From contig JACMLA010000286.1 in the NCBI GenBank assembly GCA_014379815.1, positions 1-8,279 on the forward strand: 8,279 nt of DNA, in the 5' to 3' direction. Position 1 is the first letter of the stretch, and every line of letters begins with the position of its first letter. Of the stretch, positions 1-6,696 are shown piece after piece. Both the position numbers and the translations under genes were made by a program. The notes beneath the pieces were generated by a model. That model ran no database searches and was not told where the DNA came from. It was given only the letters and a program-made list of their open reading frames with translations. This DNA comes from Bryobacteraceae bacterium. Its GTDB lineage: Bacteria > Acidobacteriota > Terriglobia > Bryobacterales > Bryobacteraceae.

Positions 1-866
1 ACACCAGTGGGTACGTATCCCATTGTCCCCGTCAAAGCGAATGTGGGGTACTTCAGTGCCTTCTCTGCGTCCGCAAATCGTCTGGCCGAGCGTAATTCCG
101 ACCGGAAAGCAAGTAGCTCAGGTCGCTTCAAAAGTGCGCTCCCTTGAAATTCGGTCAGGGCCAGCGGCTCCAGTGGCGCCGCGCCAACATCAGTTATATC
201 AGTGTTGTCGAAGTCCCGCCTGCCCAGTGCCTGCGCAAGGCTTGCTCTCGCCGCTCGACGCTCGTTCTCAGCGGATGCAATCAGCAATTTTGCTTCCGCC
301 AGATTCGTTTGCGCGAAGCTTAGATCCAGACTGGATTTCAAATCAGCGTTAACCAACTCCGAGATCTGGTCCACAACTGCCTGCCGTGCGCCCAGAGTGG
401 CCTTTGCAACCGTCAGCACCATATCCGCACGCAATGCCCCAAAGTACGCTCTTCTCACGTTCAGGACCACATCCGCCGCAGTTGCTCTGATTCGCTCGGT
501 GGCCGCATCGGCCGCCGCTTTGGAACTCTCGACAAGATTTGCGGTCCGACCGAAGTCGAGCATGGTTTGACTTACAGTCACTCCTGTTCCCAACCGGCTG
601 TATACAACTGGATTATTGAGTGCTCCGGCCGCGATACGTGTCGCATCGTTAGCGCCAACTGCGGTGAAACTTGCCGTTGCCGAGGGGTACCAGGCTGCAC
701 GGAATTGCTTCACACGTTCGAGGGCCGCTTCGGATTCATAGCGACTGCCTTCGATGGCGGGATGATTCTTCAGCGCGATCTGCTCGGCTGCCTGCATTGT
801 CAACAACTCCCGTTGCTGTGCGAGACATAACGAGCCACCAAAGATCAGGAACAAGTACGCCTTCAC
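1..866 (-). CDS. TolC-family outer-membrane efflux channel, N-terminal 288 residues (C-terminus outside window)
   Basis: This is the outer-membrane channel of the tripartite pump, which exports substrate from the permease/adaptor complex to the outside. The frame stays open to the left edge, giving 288 residues; TolC relatives usually have about 420-490, so the C-terminal third is missing. Residues 1-16 form a signal peptide (MKAYLFLIFGGSLCLA, then QQ), and no lipobox is visible. Family features are LTMQAAEQIALKNHPAI (22-38), the MLDFGR turn (102-107) that starts a long helix, alpha-helical coiled stretches (about 110-215, including LDLSFAQTNLAEAK and ARASLAQALG), and the second-repeat opening KRPELLAFRSELRSA (247-261) followed by YPTFALTGTMGY (273-284). 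The GTG start (866-864) overlaps the permease TGA as GTGA and sits 7 nt behind AGGAGG. The next in-frame ATG is residue 24 and would lose the signal peptide. Translational coupling to the permease is likely. Family assignment is firm; substrate is unknown. Confidence 0.93.
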   Translation of the reverse strand, partial: MKAYLFLIFGGSLCLAQQRELLTMQAAEQIALKNHPAIEGSRYESEAALERVKQFRAAWYPSATASFTAVGANDATRIAAGALNNPVVYSRLGTGVTVSQTMLDFGRTANLVESSKAAADAATERIRATAADVVLNVRRAYFGALRADMVLTVAKATLGARQAVVDQISELVNADLKSSLDLSFAQTNLAEAKLLIASAENERRAARASLAQALGRRDFDNTDITDVGAAPLEPLALTEFQGSALLKRPELLAFRSELRSARRFADAEKALKYPTFALTGTMGYVPTG

Positions 867-3800
867 TGCTGCACCTCCTGTGGGCGACGGCCGTAAACCA
901 GGGAGAAGGCGGCGGGCACCAGGAAAATTGTAAAGAGCAGAGACACGGAGAGCCCGCCGATGATCGCCTGTGCGAGTGGCGCATAGGATTCACTGCCCGT
1001 CCCAAGCTTCATAGCCATCGGCAGGAGTCCGATCAGGGTCGCCAGCGAAGTCATCAGCACCGGGCGCAGGCGGACCCTGCATGCTTCGGCCACGGCTGCT
1101 TGCACCGCCATACCTTCCCCAATGAGCCTGTGAGTGAACTCGACGATCAGAATACTGTTGGAGACCACAATCCCCACCATCATCACCACACCCATTAGCG
1201 ACTGCACGTTCAATGTGGTGTTCCAGAGAAAGAGTGCGATTACAACCCCGGTTAAACCCATTGGGACCGCCAGAAGAATAATGAAAGGATCGACGAAGGA
1301 CCGGAATTGTGCCACCAGGATGAGGTACAACAGGAGCACAGCCAGACATAGCCCGATCCCAAAGCTGCGAAACGATTCGCGCATCCCCTGCACCATTCCC
1401 CGCATTGTGACTCGAGTGCCTTTCGGAAGGCTCAACGACGCGACGGTTTGATCGATCCTGGTCGCGACCCGGCCGAGATCTTCCGTTTGCAAACCGACGA
1501 AAACGTCAATCACACGTCGCAGCTGATAGTGGTCCACCTCTGTGGGAGCGTTGATCCTCTTGATCTCCGTTATGGAATCGAGCCGCGTCGGCTGGGAGGA
1601 TTTAGGAGAATGCAGCGGGATAGCCCGAAGATCCTCCATACTGCGAATCTGATTCTCCGGATATTGAACGGTTAGCATGTAGTCATTGCCTGACTTTTCG
1701 TCGATCCAGAAACTAGGCGCAATCATCTGATTCGAGGTCAAAGCCGTAATAACATTGCTCACAACCTCGCGTTGCGTGAGCCCCATCTGGCCCGCTCGTG
1801 TACGGTCAATATCCAGCTTTATTGCCGGATAGTCAAGATCCTGTGGGATGTATACATCACTCACGCCTTCTATCTGGCGGATGGAAGCAGCTAACCTAGA
1901 GGCGATCTCATAGCTGGTCTCGAGGTCTGAGCCGCTCACCTGAACATCAATCGGCGCTGGTAAGCCTAGATTCAGAACAGCATCAACCAGTCCGCCTGAC
2001 TGGAAGTATGTAGTGAGGTGCGGCATGTCGGAAGCCAGGCGGCGGCGAACGCGCGCCATGTAATCGTAGCTCCCGCCTTTGTGACCTTCCTTAAGGCTTA
2101 CCTGGACGAATGCGGTGTGCTGGGCCGAGTTACTTGTGTAAATAGAGGAAAAGCCCGGAGTCGTTCCTATGTTGGAAACGATCATTGCCAGATCGTTGGG
2201 AGCGACTTCGCTACGGATCAGACCCTCCACTTTCGCGATCTCACCGGACGTGTTCTCGAGGCGGGTGCCGCTGGGTGCCTTAACGTTTATGACGAACTGG
2301 CCCGCATCCGTGCGAGGAAAGAACGCCACCCCGAGTTTCGGAACTAACAACAGACTCCCGGCAAAGATCGCCAGAGATGCGCCGCAAACCGCCCACGGCC
2401 GCCGAAGAGCCCCGCCAACTAGATGCGAGTACAGATCCAGCACTCGTTCGAACCCGGCATTAAATGCATAGTTGAACCGGTCCATCCAGCCTGGCCGGTC
2501 ATGCTTTCCGTGGTGTGCAACCCGGATGAAGCGTGCGCAGAACAGAGGGACCACCGTCAGTGCCACTATGTACGAGGCTGCAAGCGCCAGTACAACCGCC
2601 AGTGCCAGCGCCGAAAACAGAAACTTGCTAACCCCGTAGAGCATCGTTACGGGAAAGAAGACCACGGCAGTTGTAAGGGTTGCCGCCAGTACCGGAAGCG
2701 CCACTTCCGCTCCCCCCTTCTCCGCAGCGGTCGCCGGCAGTTCGCCAAATTCCATATGGCGGAAAATATTTTCGAGTACGACTACGGAGTTATCAATGAC
2801 TCGCGAGAATACGAGCGCCAGACCGCCGAGAATCATCGTGTCCAGCGTTCCGCCACCTATAGAAATGGCCAGAAATGTCGCGAGCGCGGACAGCGGGATG
2901 GATAGACAAACTGCAATGGTGGCACTGAAACTCCCAAGAAAAACAAGAATCATGACTGCTGTCATTACCAGTCCGAGTGCACCCTCGTGCACGAGGGTCT
3001 CGATCGCATTTCTCACATAGGCTGACTGATCGAATACAACGTTGGCCGTGAGTTGTTCCGGTACGTCCACGAGGCCGGAAATGGCAGTGCGGATACCATC
3101 CACGACCGAGATGGTGTTCGTATCCCCGCCCTGCTTAAGTACAGGCAGGTAGACCGAAGGTTGTCCATCCACTCGGACCATGTTGTTCTGAATCTGCTGA
3201 GCATCCTTTGCCTCGCCGATGTCCCCGACAGTTACCAGCCCCCCGCCAAGCACCTTCAAAGGGATTTTGTTGATGTGCTCTACTTTCTCGACCATGGCAT
3301 TCGTGTAAAGACTATAGTCAAGCGGGCCAATTCGCGTGTCTCCGGCTGGCAGGATCACGTTGTTGTCGTTGATTCCCCGTACGACGTCCATCGGGCTAAG
3401 CTGGTGCGCTTCCAGCTTCATCGGATCCACGTAAACCATCACTTGCCTGTAGCGGCCGCCAAATGGCTGGGGAACCGAAGCCCCTGGAACATTTGCCACT
3501 TGATTTCGCACGGCATACTGGGCTGCGTCGCGCAGCTGCGTCTCGGTTAGCCCCTCCCCTTTTAGCGTGATCAGGCAAACCGGAAGACTCGAAGCGTCGA
3601 ATTTGAGCACCACTGGTGGCAGCGTTCCAGGAGGCAGCCGCCGCAGGTTGGCCATGGAGAGATTTGAGATGTTCGACACTGCCGCGTCGGCGTCGACTCC
3701 GGGCTGGAAGTAGATCTTGATCAGACTCACGCCGGGAAGTGAGCGTGACTCGATGTGCTCGATACCGCTGGCGAGGGAGAAGAATCGTTCGAATCGCCCG

Positions 3801-3985
3801 GTGATGTCTGTTTCGATCTGCTCCGGCGGCATCCCGGAGAAAAACGTCGCGACCACCACGACGGGAATCCGAATCGGCGGAAACAGATCCACTGGCATCC
3901 GAAGCACAGCGGCCAGACCAACCACTAACAACGCAACGCAGAGAACGAAGATCAGGTAAGGATTACGAATGGAGAACCGCGACAT
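863..3985 (-). CDS. RND-family efflux transporter permease (AcrB/MexB-like superfamily)
   Basis: This inner-membrane RND pump subunit is 1040 aa, the normal family length, and works with the adaptor upstream and the channel downstream. TM1 is at about 10-29. A first periplasmic part (about 30-335) precedes TM2-TM6 (about 336-482), TM7 is at about 530-549, a second periplasmic part covers about 550-870, and TM8-TM12 fall in about 872-1030. Family landmarks are MPVDLFP (30-36), GxxPxQIE (51-58), LVPKLGVAFFPRTD (547-560), VAQFRSFVDPF (891-901) and RLRPVLMTSLATLIG (972-986). Compared with the AcrB relay (D407, D408, K940, R971, T978 as recalled), this protein has D398 but N399 in TM4 (VIDNSVVVLEN), and S942 at the lysine position in TM10 (GIVVSNSILIVEF); the TM11 RLRP arginines and T979 are kept. 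CusA-type pumps also carry a single TM4 aspartate, so this may be a subfamily trait rather than inactivation. The start is firm (TM1 follows directly), 3 nt after the adaptor stop. Substrate (drug, solvent, metal or metabolite) cannot be read from the sequence. Confidence 0.95.
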   Translation of the reverse strand: MSRFSIRNPYLIFVLCVALLVVGLAAVLRMPVDLFPPIRIPVVVVATFFSGMPPEQIETDITGRFERFFSLASGIEHIESRSLPGVSLIKIYFQPGVDADAAVSNISNLSMANLRRLPPGTLPPVVLKFDASSLPVCLITLKGEGLTETQLRDAAQYAVRNQVANVPGASVPQPFGGRYRQVMVYVDPMKLEAHQLSPMDVVRGINDNNVILPAGDTRIGPLDYSLYTNAMVEKVEHINKIPLKVLGGGLVTVGDIGEAKDAQQIQNNMVRVDGQPSVYLPVLKQGGDTNTISVVDGIRTAISGLVDVPEQLTANVVFDQSAYVRNAIETLVHEGALGLVMTAVMILVFLGSFSATIAVCLSIPLSALATFLAISIGGGTLDTMILGGLALVFSRVIDNSVVVLENIFRHMEFGELPATAAEKGGAEVALPVLAATLTTAVVFFPVTMLYGVSKFLFSALALAVVLALAASYIVALTVVPLFCARFIRVAHHGKHDRPGWMDRFNYAFNAGFERVLDLYSHLVGGALRRPWAVCGASLAIFAGSLLLVPKLGVAFFPRTDAGQFVINVKAPSGTRLENTSGEIAKVEGLIRSEVAPNDLAMIVSNIGTTPGFSSIYTSNSAQHTAFVQVSLKEGHKGGSYDYMARVRRRLASDMPHLTTYFQSGGLVDAVLNLGLPAPIDVQVSGSDLETSYEIASRLAASIRQIEGVSDVYIPQDLDYPAIKLDIDRTRAGQMGLTQREVVSNVITALTSNQMIAPSFWIDEKSGNDYMLTVQYPENQIRSMEDLRAIPLHSPKSSQPTRLDSITEIKRINAPTEVDHYQLRRVIDVFVGLQTEDLGRVATRIDQTVASLSLPKGTRVTMRGMVQGMRESFRSFGIGLCLAVLLLYLILVAQFRSFVDPFIILLAVPMGLTGVVIALFLWNTTLNVQSLMGVVMMVGIVVSNSILIVEFTHRLIGEGMAVQAAVAEACRVRLRPVLMTSLATLIGLLPMAMKLGTGSESYAPLAQAIIGGLSVSLLFTIFLVPAAFSLVYGRRPQEVQQ
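874..879 (-). promoter_or_regulatory. Shine-Dalgarno site of the TolC-family gene
   Basis: On the minus strand this reads AGGAGG, 7 nt before the GTG at 866. It lies inside the final codons of the RND permease. It decides the GTG start and explains how the channel gene is translated without any intergenic space. Confidence 0.85.
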
Positions 3986-3988
3986 TGA

Positions 3989-5218
3989 TCAATGGCCCCC
4001 CGTCAGCTCAGCCGCCGCGACGAGCTTCGATTGCACCTGTGCGCCAGCCTTGAGCATGCTGCGGCTGCCGATCGCTACAAGTTCGTTTTCCTCAACCCCG
4101 GACGTCACTTCCACCAGATTAGGCGTTTCGATCCCAATGGTGACCGCACGATGCTGCAGCTTGCCGTCTTTACCTATCACAAGAACCGACGGTTTTACCC
4201 CTATGCCCGATACAGCTTGTATCGGCACTGCTAGTGCATTCGGATTCTTATCGAGGACCAGTGATGCGCTTCCGTACATTCCTGGCATCAGCGACCCGTC
4301 AGGATTGGGAATGTCAACTTCGGCCTCCATCGTTCTGGTTGCTGAATCCAGCCGGCCAGTGAAACGCGAGACCTTTCCCTGAACCACCCGTTGCAGGGAG
4401 TCAACCCGGACCTCGACTGGCCCATTTAAATGGATTCGCGACACTGTGGACTCCGGAACGGGCAATGTAAGCCGCAGCCGATCCACCTGAGAGATGCGGA
4501 CCAGTGGCATCGCCTGACTCTGGGAAGCGGTCCCGGCCTGTATCATGGCCCCCGTATCCGCGTACCGCTTGGTCACCACACCGCTGAAAGGAGCAGTGAC
4601 GCGCAAATACGACATCATCGTGGTGACACGAGCTCTGCTTGCATCTGATACCTGCACCTGCTGCTGGACGGCTGCGACGTTCGCCTTCGCTGTTGCAAGG
4701 GCCGCTTCGGCCTCGTGGTAGCGGGCGGTGGCAGTGTCTATTTCCTGCTGCGCGATCAGGTGCGGTTTCCCTTTTGAAACCCTCATCAGACGTTCGTAAG
4801 TGAGCTTCGCCATATCGCTCGCGGATTGAAACTGGGCAACCTGGCTCTGCGCGCGGACAACATCGAGTTCACTTCGTTTGTGGGTAGCGGAGGCTTGTTG
4901 TAACTCCTGGGTGTACTCCGGAACCTCGATGATCCCGAGCAACTGTCCGGATTTCACCCGGTCGCCGACGTCAACCGTAATCTGCTTCAGGTATCCCGCG
5001 ACCTTGGCGTGTACCTCGACTTCCTGATACGGCCGAAACTCGGCGGTCAGTTCGACCACTCTTGAAAGCCCGGTTCGCTCTGCGCGTACAGCAGTTACCC
5101 TTGGCACCGCCTCGGTGGCCGCGCTGGCGCTCTGAGGTGCATGACTCGAGCAACCCGAAAGCATGAGAACAGCCACGATAGCCGCGGGAACAATATAACG
5201 CATGGGCGGAAGACACAT
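3989..5218 (-). CDS. RND efflux periplasmic adaptor (membrane fusion protein), lipoprotein
   Basis: This HlyD/AcrA-type periplasmic adaptor (409 aa) links the permease to the TolC-type channel. Residues 6-22 form a lipoprotein signal with lipobox LSGC, making C23 the likely lipidated residue anchored in the inner membrane. Next come the first half of the lipoyl-like domain (about 66-100, VEVHAKVAGYLKQITVDVGD then GQLLGIIEVPEY), an alpha-helical hairpin rich in A, Q and E (about 101-200), the second lipoyl half (YLRVTAPFSGVVTKRYADTG, 204-223), a beta-barrel (about 240-330) and a membrane-proximal part (LAVPIQAV, 329-336, to the end). It is the first gene of the pump operon. The start is uncertain. 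ATG 5218 has AAGGA only 2 nt upstream and an in-frame TAA four codons before it. ATG 5203 (MRYIVPAA) gives a cleaner lipoprotein signal but has no visible ribosome site. Both give the same mature protein. Confidence 0.94.
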   Translation of the reverse strand: MCLPPMRYIVPAAIVAVLMLSGCSSHAPQSASAATEAVPRVTAVRAERTGLSRVVELTAEFRPYQEVEVHAKVAGYLKQITVDVGDRVKSGQLLGIIEVPEYTQELQQASATHKRSELDVVRAQSQVAQFQSASDMAKLTYERLMRVSKGKPHLIAQQEIDTATARYHEAEAALATAKANVAAVQQQVQVSDASRARVTTMMSYLRVTAPFSGVVTKRYADTGAMIQAGTASQSQAMPLVRISQVDRLRLTLPVPESTVSRIHLNGPVEVRVDSLQRVVQGKVSRFTGRLDSATRTMEAEVDIPNPDGSLMPGMYGSASLVLDKNPNALAVPIQAVSGIGVKPSVLVIGKDGKLQHRAVTIGIETPNLVEVTSGVEENELVAIGSRSMLKAGAQVQSKLVAAAELTGGH

Positions 5219-5250
5219 AGTCCTTTTTTACGCCTTCCGCCGATTGCGAA

Positions 5251-5270
5251 CTATCCCCGGGAGGGGGTAG
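5251..5270. repeat. GC-rich inverted repeat, 8+8 with 4-nt centre
   Basis: CTATCCCC (5251-5258), centre GGGA, then GGGGGTAG (5263-5270). Seven of eight positions pair exactly and the eighth is a G·T pair. It lies about 35 bp upstream of the adaptor start and about 90 bp upstream of the kinase start, so it could be an operator or fold as a leader hairpin in the pump transcript. There is no T-run on the plus-strand side, which argues against a terminator. Confidence 0.5.
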
Positions 5271-5307
5271 ATATGGCAGAATCCCACTGTAGCCGACGCC
5301 CATATCT
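5269..5307. repeat. Spaced inverted repeat AGATATGG ... CCATATCT
   Basis: Two exact 8-bp half-sites, AGATATGG (5269-5276) and CCATATCT (5300-5307), face each other across 23 bp. Their centres are 31 bp apart, close to three helical turns, so both would present on the same face of the DNA. They lie centrally between the two operons. An operator for the neighbouring LuxR-type regulator is a plausible reading but is inference only. Confidence 0.45.
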
Positions 5308-5337
5308 GGCCGGCTCCGGCAAACACCGCTGGAACGA

Positions 5338-5359
5338 AGCGGTAAGCTACCGCTAGCGG
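5338..5359 (+). repeat. Overlapping palindromes directly before the kinase start
   Basis: AGCGGTA (5338-5344), loop AGC, then TACCGCT (5348-5354) make a perfect 7-bp stem with a 3-nt loop. CCGCTAGCGG (5350-5359) is a perfect 10-bp palindrome sharing the right arm. The two pairings exclude one another, and they occupy the place where the kinase ribosome site should be, ending 2 nt before GTG 5362. This could be an operator dyad or an RNA structure limiting kinase translation. Confidence 0.45.
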
Positions 5360-5361
5360 AC

Positions 5362-6696
5362 GTGCATAACAACCTCAAAGACAAAACGTGGATTGTCTTC
5401 CTCGTGGGGCTTGGATCGTTGCTCGCCTTGTTGTTTCTTCCAGGGATTGCTGCGCTTCGCCGAACCGAACAGGTGTATCGCGAAGTCCGGGCGATACAGC
5501 AATCGCGCGAAACCGTAGAGCGGCATATTGACCAGATCCAGCGCGACCTCTATCTGGTGAGCGTCCGCGTAAGAGAGTTCCTGCTCGACACTTCTCCAAA
5601 CGCATCCGATCACTATCGGACCACGGTTAAAGAAAGCCGCAGCAGAATCGAAAAGCAAACGGTCGCACTTCGCGCAGAGAAGCTGGGCACGGAAGCCGCT
5701 GATGCTCTGCAGAATCTTGAGGCGCAACTGTCCGACTATTGGCGCGCCGTTCAGCCGGTTTTCGCATGGGCGCCTCAGGACAGGGCCGTGCGGGCAACCT
5801 ATTTTCTTCGGGAGCAACAGCGCCCCCGGCGTGAGAATATCATCGCCATCGCAAGCGAGCTGACACGACTGGCAGACGCTTCCTACCAGCATCAGTTTGA
5901 GCAGGTGGATCAAAGCCAGTCGTCATTCCGCCGCGACATCGAGCGGACCAGCGCCGTTGCTTTTTTCATCGGTGTATTAATAGCGGGTGGAACAGCTCTC
6001 CGCATCGCCACTCTTGAAGCGCGATCCCGCGCTCAGCAAATAGCTACCGAGCAGGCCGAGGAACGGCTCCGTCATCTGTCCACGCAACTGATGAGAGCTC
6101 AGGAGGAAGAACGATGCGCAATTTCACGCGAGCTGCACGACGAAGTTGGGCAGATGCTCACGGGCCTTCGAATTGAGCTTGGCGCTCTGGAGCGTCTTCG
6201 GGGGAGCGACACCTTCAATCAGCACCTCGATGAGTCAAAGTCGCTCGCCGAACAGACGCTGCGGACAGTACGTAGTCTGGCCGTTGGGTTGCGACCTTCC
6301 GTGCTCGACCTTGGCCTTGCGCCAGCCCTTCAGTCCCAGACACGGGAGTTCTCAAAGCGTTCCGGTGTGCGAGCGCACTTTTCCACCGAAGGAGACCTCG
6401 AGAACGTACCGGATGAGTACCGGACATGTATCTATCGGCTGGTTCAGGAATCCCTTACGAACTGCTTGCGGCACGCTGGCGCCGACAATGTGGAGGTAAA
6501 CCTCCGGGAGCGAGGCCGTGTACTTAATCTGGAGGTGCGGGATGATGGAACGGGGTTCGATTTGTCCGCTGAACGGCACGGCATAGGTTTGCTTGGCATG
6601 CAGGAGCGGGTACGCGAACTTGGCGGCCGACTGGAGATCGACACACACCCTGGGCAAGGTACCTCGTTGCGAGTAACCCTCGCAATGCCCTCATGA
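5362..6696 (+). CDS. Sensor histidine kinase, NarX/DegS-like (HisKA_3 class), with periplasmic helical sensor
   Basis: This membrane sensor kinase (444 aa) autophosphorylates on histidine and passes phosphate to the regulator encoded next. TM1 is at about 9-31 and TM2 at about 197-216. Between them, about 165 residues are helical and charged, with periodic heptad-like stretches, resembling four-helix-bundle (MCP/CHASE3-like) sensors. No HAMP domain is evident; TM2 runs into a coiled linker (about 217-248). The HisKA_3 H-box is EEERCAISRELHDEVGQ, with H259 as phospho-acceptor and the ELHDE context typical of the class. The N-box is RLVQESLTNCLRHA (N367), G1 is DDGTGFD (394-400) and G2 is GIGLLGMQERV (407-417). 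The start is GTG 5362: an in-frame TAG lies at 5290-5292, no ATG or GTG comes between, and the ribosome site is poor (GCGGA, 1 nt away). It overlaps the regulator by 4 nt (ATGA). Signal sensed is unknown; control of the divergent pump is inferred from position. Confidence 0.94.
   Translation: MHNNLKDKTWIVFLVGLGSLLALLFLPGIAALRRTEQVYREVRAIQQSRETVERHIDQIQRDLYLVSVRVREFLLDTSPNASDHYRTTVKESRSRIEKQTVALRAEKLGTEAADALQNLEAQLSDYWRAVQPVFAWAPQDRAVRATYFLREQQRPRRENIIAIASELTRLADASYQHQFEQVDQSQSSFRRDIERTSAVAFFIGVLIAGGTALRIATLEARSRAQQIATEQAEERLRHLSTQLMRAQEEERCAISRELHDEVGQMLTGLRIELGALERLRGSDTFNQHLDESKSLAEQTLRTVRSLAVGLRPSVLDLGLAPALQSQTREFSKRSGVRAHFSTEGDLENVPDEYRTCIYRLVQESLTNCLRHAGADNVEVNLRERGRVLNLEVRDDGTGFDLSAERHGIGLLGMQERVRELGGRLEIDTHPGQGTSLRVTLAMPS

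Larger units (their letters stand above)
5219..5361. promoter_or_regulatory. Divergent promoter/operator region between pump operon and two-component operon
   Basis: These 143 bp separate two head-to-head operons, so both promoters and any operator of the response regulator should lie here or inside the gene starts. Three dyads fill much of it: an 8+8 GC-rich dyad (5251-5270), a spaced exact 8-bp inverted repeat (5269-5307), and overlapping palindromes just before the kinase start (5338-5359). A convincing sigma70 promoter is not visible on either strand. The best plus-strand candidate, TTGCGA (5244-5249) with TAGATA (5268-5273) 18 bp on, has a poor -10. Non-E. coli promoter rules are likely. 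Confidence 0.6.

Noticed and set aside
671..1198. Plus-strand open frame of 175 codons ending in a histidine-rich tail (five His in a row)
   Set aside because: It lies antisense to the permease C-terminus and the channel start. The His run is the complement of permease codons for VVMMVG. No domain, signal or ribosome site supports it.
2423..2905. Plus-strand open frame of 160 codons, Arg/Cys-rich
   Set aside because: It is antisense to the permease TM3-TM7 region; its composition is that of a shadow frame in a GC-rich gene.
863..5218. Heavy-metal (CusA/CzcA) specificity for the pump
   Set aside because: The single TM4 aspartate recalls CusA, but no methionine- or histidine-rich metal site is evident in the adaptor or permease, and no metal-resistance neighbour is present. 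Specificity is left open.
5244..5273. Sigma70-like promoter TTGCGA-18-TAGATA for the kinase operon
   Set aside because: The -10 matches the consensus at only about three of six positions, and promoter consensus in the likely host group is not well captured by E. coli rules.
5353..5913. Minus-strand open frame of 186 codons across the kinase start
   Set aside because: It is antisense to the well-supported kinase sensor region and has no recognisable domain. It would also fill the divergent promoter with coding sequence of no family.
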